NCBI GenBank assembly: GCA_039026555.1
Contig: JBCCMB010000135.1
Span: forward strand, 1-7,459
Direction: 5' to 3'
DNA length: 7,459 nucleotides
Origin: JBCCMB01 sp039026555
GTDB taxonomy: Bacteria; Pseudomonadota; Alphaproteobacteria; Caulobacterales; Hyphomonadaceae
The notes beneath the pieces are model-generated. The model saw only the letters and a program-made list of their open reading frames with translations. It did no database searches and was not told where the DNA came from. Positions 4,958-7,459 of this stretch are shown in pieces (positions within the stretch are counted from its first letter, which is position 1; every line of letters starts with the position of its first letter). The position numbers and the translations under genes are program-made.

Positions 4958-6235
4958 TTAAGCGTTGAGCTCTGTTTCCTCGATTGCATAGACCGCGCTT
5001 CGTCTCACAGTTTTGAGGCGGTTAAAGGAGCGCCACGCAACGCTTAGCGCCAGCCACGCCAGCAAAACGCCGGCGGCCGCCAGCGCTGCGATTCGAACAC
5101 GCAACGCATTGCTCCAAGGGACGACGGCCTGCGCGGAGTTTAAAACGCCGGCGCCGTCATAGATCGCCAATGCAACAGCGCGGTCGCCGCCCGCTAAAGC
5201 CGCCAATCGCGCCCGCCTTAGATCGGCGCCGTTTTGCGCGTTCTCCAAAAGCGCGATCGCCGATTCCGGAGAGGTTGCGCGAGCAATGTCCCGAATGCGG
5301 CGCAAATCACCTTCTAAAACCGCCAAGGCTTCCAGATCCACGCTTGCCCGAAATGCTTCCGCCACGGCTTCGCCGCGCGATGACAATCCAATGGCGCCAC
5401 GCATGCGCTCGCGCAAAAGGCGTTTCAACCTCTGCGGCGGAACCGCGCGATTCAGCTCTCGTTCCAAATAGATCTCTAAAGCCTCATTTAGCCTCTGCGC
5501 TCGGCGCGCGGAAATGACGACCGACGCACCGGCGCGTGATCCTGGATCCATCAAGGTTTGACCCAGTCCCGATAAGGTAAAAGCGAATGTGTCTATCGGA
5601 TCGTCGCGGACCCAGGCGCCGGCGACAAGCGTTAGATCCCTTTGGTCGCCGAGAACCTGCAGGCCGAAATCGACATCTTCTTCGGCGCCAAGGTCCAGCG
5701 GCGCCTCCAACGCAATCGGGTCGAAAACGTCCAATGTCGGATCATCAACGTCGGCCGCGTCTACCGCCCATCGCCATGCGGCCGCCGTCGGCGATGTCGC
5801 GCGATCATATTTTTGGCGAACGTCTTCGGTTAGAAATAACGGCGCAGCGTCTAGTATCGCTTCATCACCGCGCAGTTTGGACTTGCCAATCGCAGCGCGA
5901 AGCGCTTGCGCATCATCGCCCTCAAGCATGGCCAGCCCCGCCAGTAGAAAACCGCGGGCGGCCGCCAAATTTCCCGCGTCCACCTGATCGCCGACATGCT
6001 CGGCCCAGGATTCTCGGCGCGACACGCCCGGCGAGGTTAATTGCTTAAACTGTCGATCCATGGCGATACGGGTGGCTGCGACGCCTTCCGCAGTCGTGGC
6101 GTATTCATAAACGTCTCCCCCAAACGAATCTTCCATCACCCGCGCGCCCAACACGGCGGTCGCCGCCAATAAAGCGTTAAACGCAAAGGCGCTGATAGCG
6201 GCGTAGGGGGCGCGGCGTTTGCGGCGGCGAGTCAT
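4958..6235 (-). CDS. Unrecognised protein with N- and C-terminal membrane segments
   Basis: A 425-residue protein that I do not recognise. The N-terminus MTRRRKRR is strongly basic and precedes a membrane segment (about residues 10-32). A long Ala/Leu/Asp/Arg-rich region (about 33-380) follows, apparently helical, including AGNLAAARGFLLAGLAMLEG. A second membrane segment (about 382-401, IAALAAAGVLLAWLALSVAW) is followed by a basic tail, RSFNRLKTVRR. The positive-inside rule predicts both ends in the cytoplasm and the middle in the periplasm. There is no Cys after the chosen start and no visible catalytic motif. The start at 6235 is chosen because it begins right at the basic/hydrophobic anchor; the frame stays open to an ATG at 6364, but that extension looks non-coding. 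No good ribosome site is visible. It converges on the MarC-family gene and diverges from the right-edge gene, so it is probably its own unit. Confidence 0.8.
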   Translation of the reverse strand: MTRRRKRRAPYAAISAFAFNALLAATAVLGARVMEDSFGGDVYEYATTAEGVAATRIAMDRQFKQLTSPGVSRRESWAEHVGDQVDAGNLAAARGFLLAGLAMLEGDDAQALRAAIGKSKLRGDEAILDAAPLFLTEDVRQKYDRATSPTAAAWRWAVDAADVDDPTLDVFDPIALEAPLDLGAEEDVDFGLQVLGDQRDLTLVAGAWVRDDPIDTFAFTLSGLGQTLMDPGSRAGASVVISARRAQRLNEALEIYLERELNRAVPPQRLKRLLRERMRGAIGLSSRGEAVAEAFRASVDLEALAVLEGDLRRIRDIARATSPESAIALLENAQNGADLRRARLAALAGGDRAVALAIYDGAGVLNSAQAVVPWSNALRVRIAALAAAGVLLAWLALSVAWRSFNRLKTVRRSAVYAIEETELNA

Positions 6236-6439
6236 GGACGGCCCATTGTTAAGGCGGTTGGGCGAAAGCCCGGTCGAGATGCAATTGTGCTTGGCGGAGA
6301 CTGACGTCGGACGATCTTTCTTTACTCCACCACAATACGCCCACCCGGTTAGCATTTTCCTCATGTCATCGAAGTATTTTCAAGAGTCTGCGGCGCCCAA
6401 TTGCAAAAAAAAGTCAGCAGCGCCGCGTGGAGCTTGGAA
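6236..6439. promoter_or_regulatory. Divergent intergenic region
   Basis: This holds the start signals for the genes on either side. A GGGC-GAAA-GCCC stem-loop (6260-6271) would lie in the leader of the leftward gene. No canonical sigma-54 site was found. CGGCGCCCAATTGC (6391-6404) resembles the flagellin 1 promoter, but its GG and GC are 9 rather than 10 bases apart. A run of eight A's (6405-6412) follows. Confidence 0.35.
6405..6413 (+). other. A8-G run with A-AAA-AAG slippery heptamer
   Basis: Eight A's followed by G. Read from the ATG at 6363 (MSSKYFQESAAPNCKKK), the codons are AAA AAA AAG, the same -1 slippery heptamer as in E. coli dnaX. A one-base slip backwards at this site would join that short frame to the long open frame that runs to the right edge. 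A missing A in the assembly would have the same effect. The ATG has no ribosome site, so a plain TTG start at 6440 remains the simpler reading. Confidence 0.3.
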
Positions 6440-7459
6440 TTGGTCGATTTTACCCCGCTTCAAATCAACTACGCCGCGATCATTGATGCGACAAACGCTC
6501 AGATTGCATTGCGGACGAGTAATCTTGCGGCGTCGACCACGCGGTCTCAAACAGCGTCGCAGTCGGCGCAAGCGAATGCGGAGCTCGCCGCCGGCACGCC
6601 TCCTTGGCGGAGCGAAGAAGAACCCGACCGTCGTACGCTCGCGCGCCGCGCCTTGGCCGCAACAGATTTCATTCCCGCTTCTGTCGCGCGCGACGCGCTA
6701 AGCGCCGACGAAGACACGCCGAAACTCTTCGCCGCCTATGACGCCATTGTCCGGCTGAAGGCGTTGGCCGAAGGCGTGGCGGAAGACGAAGTTCAAAAGA
6801 GTCTCATTGGGCGTGCGAATAAGCGCTTTTCCGAGGGACTCGCGGAGATTGAGAGTTTTTTGAACGACGCCGACTTTAAGACCGTCAATCTCATCCGCGG
6901 CGAACGTCTGTTCACGGCCCGATCCGAGGCTGAGATTGAACGCCGGCGTTATGACTACGTCACGCCGGTTCTCTACGAAGGCGATCCAGATCTCGCCGTG
7001 CCGGAGTGGGCGGGTGTGTCCGGCTTCACGATCAATCTCACCAACACCGCCGGCACGACGCCGATCAATGTCGACCTCACCAGCCTGGCGGATAACGAGC
7101 GGACGCTGCAGGCTGTCGTCGACATCGCGAACACCGCGCTGGAGACAGCCGGCGCTGTGACGCGATTTGAACGCGCCCGGATCGGTCCGCTGGATGACAA
7201 CGGCGTCGCACAGGGCGATGATTGGGGTTTGAAAGTCGCCGGAACCCAGACGGAGAGCTTGTCATTCTCTGCCGCGACCTCATCGCCCGCAGTCTATCTT
7301 GTCGGCGCTTCGGGCGACGCCGAAGCGCGCGCTGGACAAATTTCGAAGTGGACGAACCTGGACGCCGCCGAACCGACCCGACAATTCGCCAACCGCTTGG
7401 AGGCAGACGCGCCGCCGCCCCCGCCCGACAGCGAAGTCTCCCCCACCCCGCCCAACGCC
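6440..7459 (+). CDS. Probable flagellin-associated regulatory protein (FlaEY-like), 5' part
   Basis: This frame is open from 6353 (after a TAG at 6350-6352) to the right edge and encodes protein-like sequence throughout, but contains no ATG. The best start is TTG 6440, with GGAG (6429-6432) 7 bases upstream, giving 340 visible residues beginning (M)VDFTPLQINYAAIIDATNAQ. The first 60 residues are Ser/Thr/Ala/Gln-rich, followed by a charged helical region. Around residues 194-240 a beta-rich stretch, GFTINLTNTAGTTPINVDL then VVDIANTALETAGAV, resembles the hook-IN type motif of secreted flagellar proteins. A PPPPP linker lies near residue 325. No signal peptide is seen. A large FlaEY protein affects flagellin in Caulobacter and is encoded near flagellin genes, and context makes this the best guess, but I cannot confirm it from sequence memory. 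A filament cap or hook-associated protein is the alternative. Confidence 0.6.
   Translation, partial: MVDFTPLQINYAAIIDATNAQIALRTSNLAASTTRSQTASQSAQANAELAAGTPPWRSEEEPDRRTLARRALAATDFIPASVARDALSADEDTPKLFAAYDAIVRLKALAEGVAEDEVQKSLIGRANKRFSEGLAEIESFLNDADFKTVNLIRGERLFTARSEAEIERRRYDYVTPVLYEGDPDLAVPEWAGVSGFTINLTNTAGTTPINVDLTSLADNERTLQAVVDIANTALETAGAVTRFERARIGPLDDNGVAQGDDWGLKVAGTQTESLSFSAATSSPAVYLVGASGDAEARAGQISKWTNLDAAEPTRQFANRLEADAPPPPPDSEVSPTPPNA

Noticed and set aside
6256..6269. GG-N10-GC pair as a sigma-54 promoter for the right-edge gene
   Set aside because: The surrounding bases (TTGG and AAGC) do not match the -24/-12 blocks, and the site lies over 170 bases from the likely start.
6236..6364. 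43-residue N-terminal extension of the leftward two-TM protein
   Set aside because: The sequence is unlike a signal or anchor, and the basic-hydrophobic anchor begins at the ATG at 6235. No convincing ribosome site supports the upstream ATG.
6219..6701. 160-residue plus-strand open frame over the right-edge gene start
   Set aside because: Downstream of the A8 run it is an Arg-rich shadow of the better frame. Only its segment 6363-6413 could matter, if frameshifting occurs.

Overview
The window reads as a flagellin locus from an alphaproteobacterium of the Caulobacterales/Hyphomonadales/Maricaulales type. The reasons are three short flagellins of about 275 residues that lack a large hypervariable domain, a FlaG homologue between them, sigma-54 (-24/-12) promoters with upstream enhancer-like repeats, and GC-rich codon use. 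The assignment rests on gene content and family resemblance, because no database search was possible.

Layout, left to right. Positions 2-370 hold the 3' part of an unrecognised gene. A regulatory region follows (palindrome, enhancer-like inverted repeats, an A/T-rich stretch, a near-perfect sigma-54 promoter and a structured leader), leading into flagellin 1 (645-1478). A hairpin and a strong intrinsic terminator end that unit. A second regulatory region (three direct repeats, an A/T-rich stretch, a second -24/-12 promoter and two tandem leader hairpins) leads into flagellin 2 (1888-2712). A 13-bp hairpin and then flaG (2812-3147) follow. Flagellin 3 (3315-4145) has a structured leader but no canonical -24/-12 promoter, and ends at another strong terminator. 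Next are a MarC-family membrane protein (4298-4945, +) and, convergent with it, an unrecognised protein with a membrane segment at each end (6235-4958, -). Divergent from that, a long open frame (about 6440 to the right edge, +) is probably a flagellin-associated protein of the FlaEY type. It has no ATG, so its start is ambiguous.

How the genes may work together. The flagellins are paralogous filament subunits. FlaG proteins influence filament length or assembly, and the right-edge protein may be a flagellin regulator. Flagellin 1 and 2 seem to be switched on by the late flagellar sigma-54/activator system. All three flagellin leaders contain stem-loops with A-rich loops, three of them with the identical loop and closing pair C-AAAAC-G. 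This suggests a shared post-transcriptional control, and FlbT, known in Caulobacter to bind a flagellin 5' leader, is the obvious candidate. The MarC-family gene and the two-TM protein have no evident flagellar role.

No CRISPR, insertion sequence, tRNA or rRNA was seen. The most interesting items are the leader-hairpin family, the shared enhancer motif, and the TTG-start versus frameshift question at the right-edge gene.
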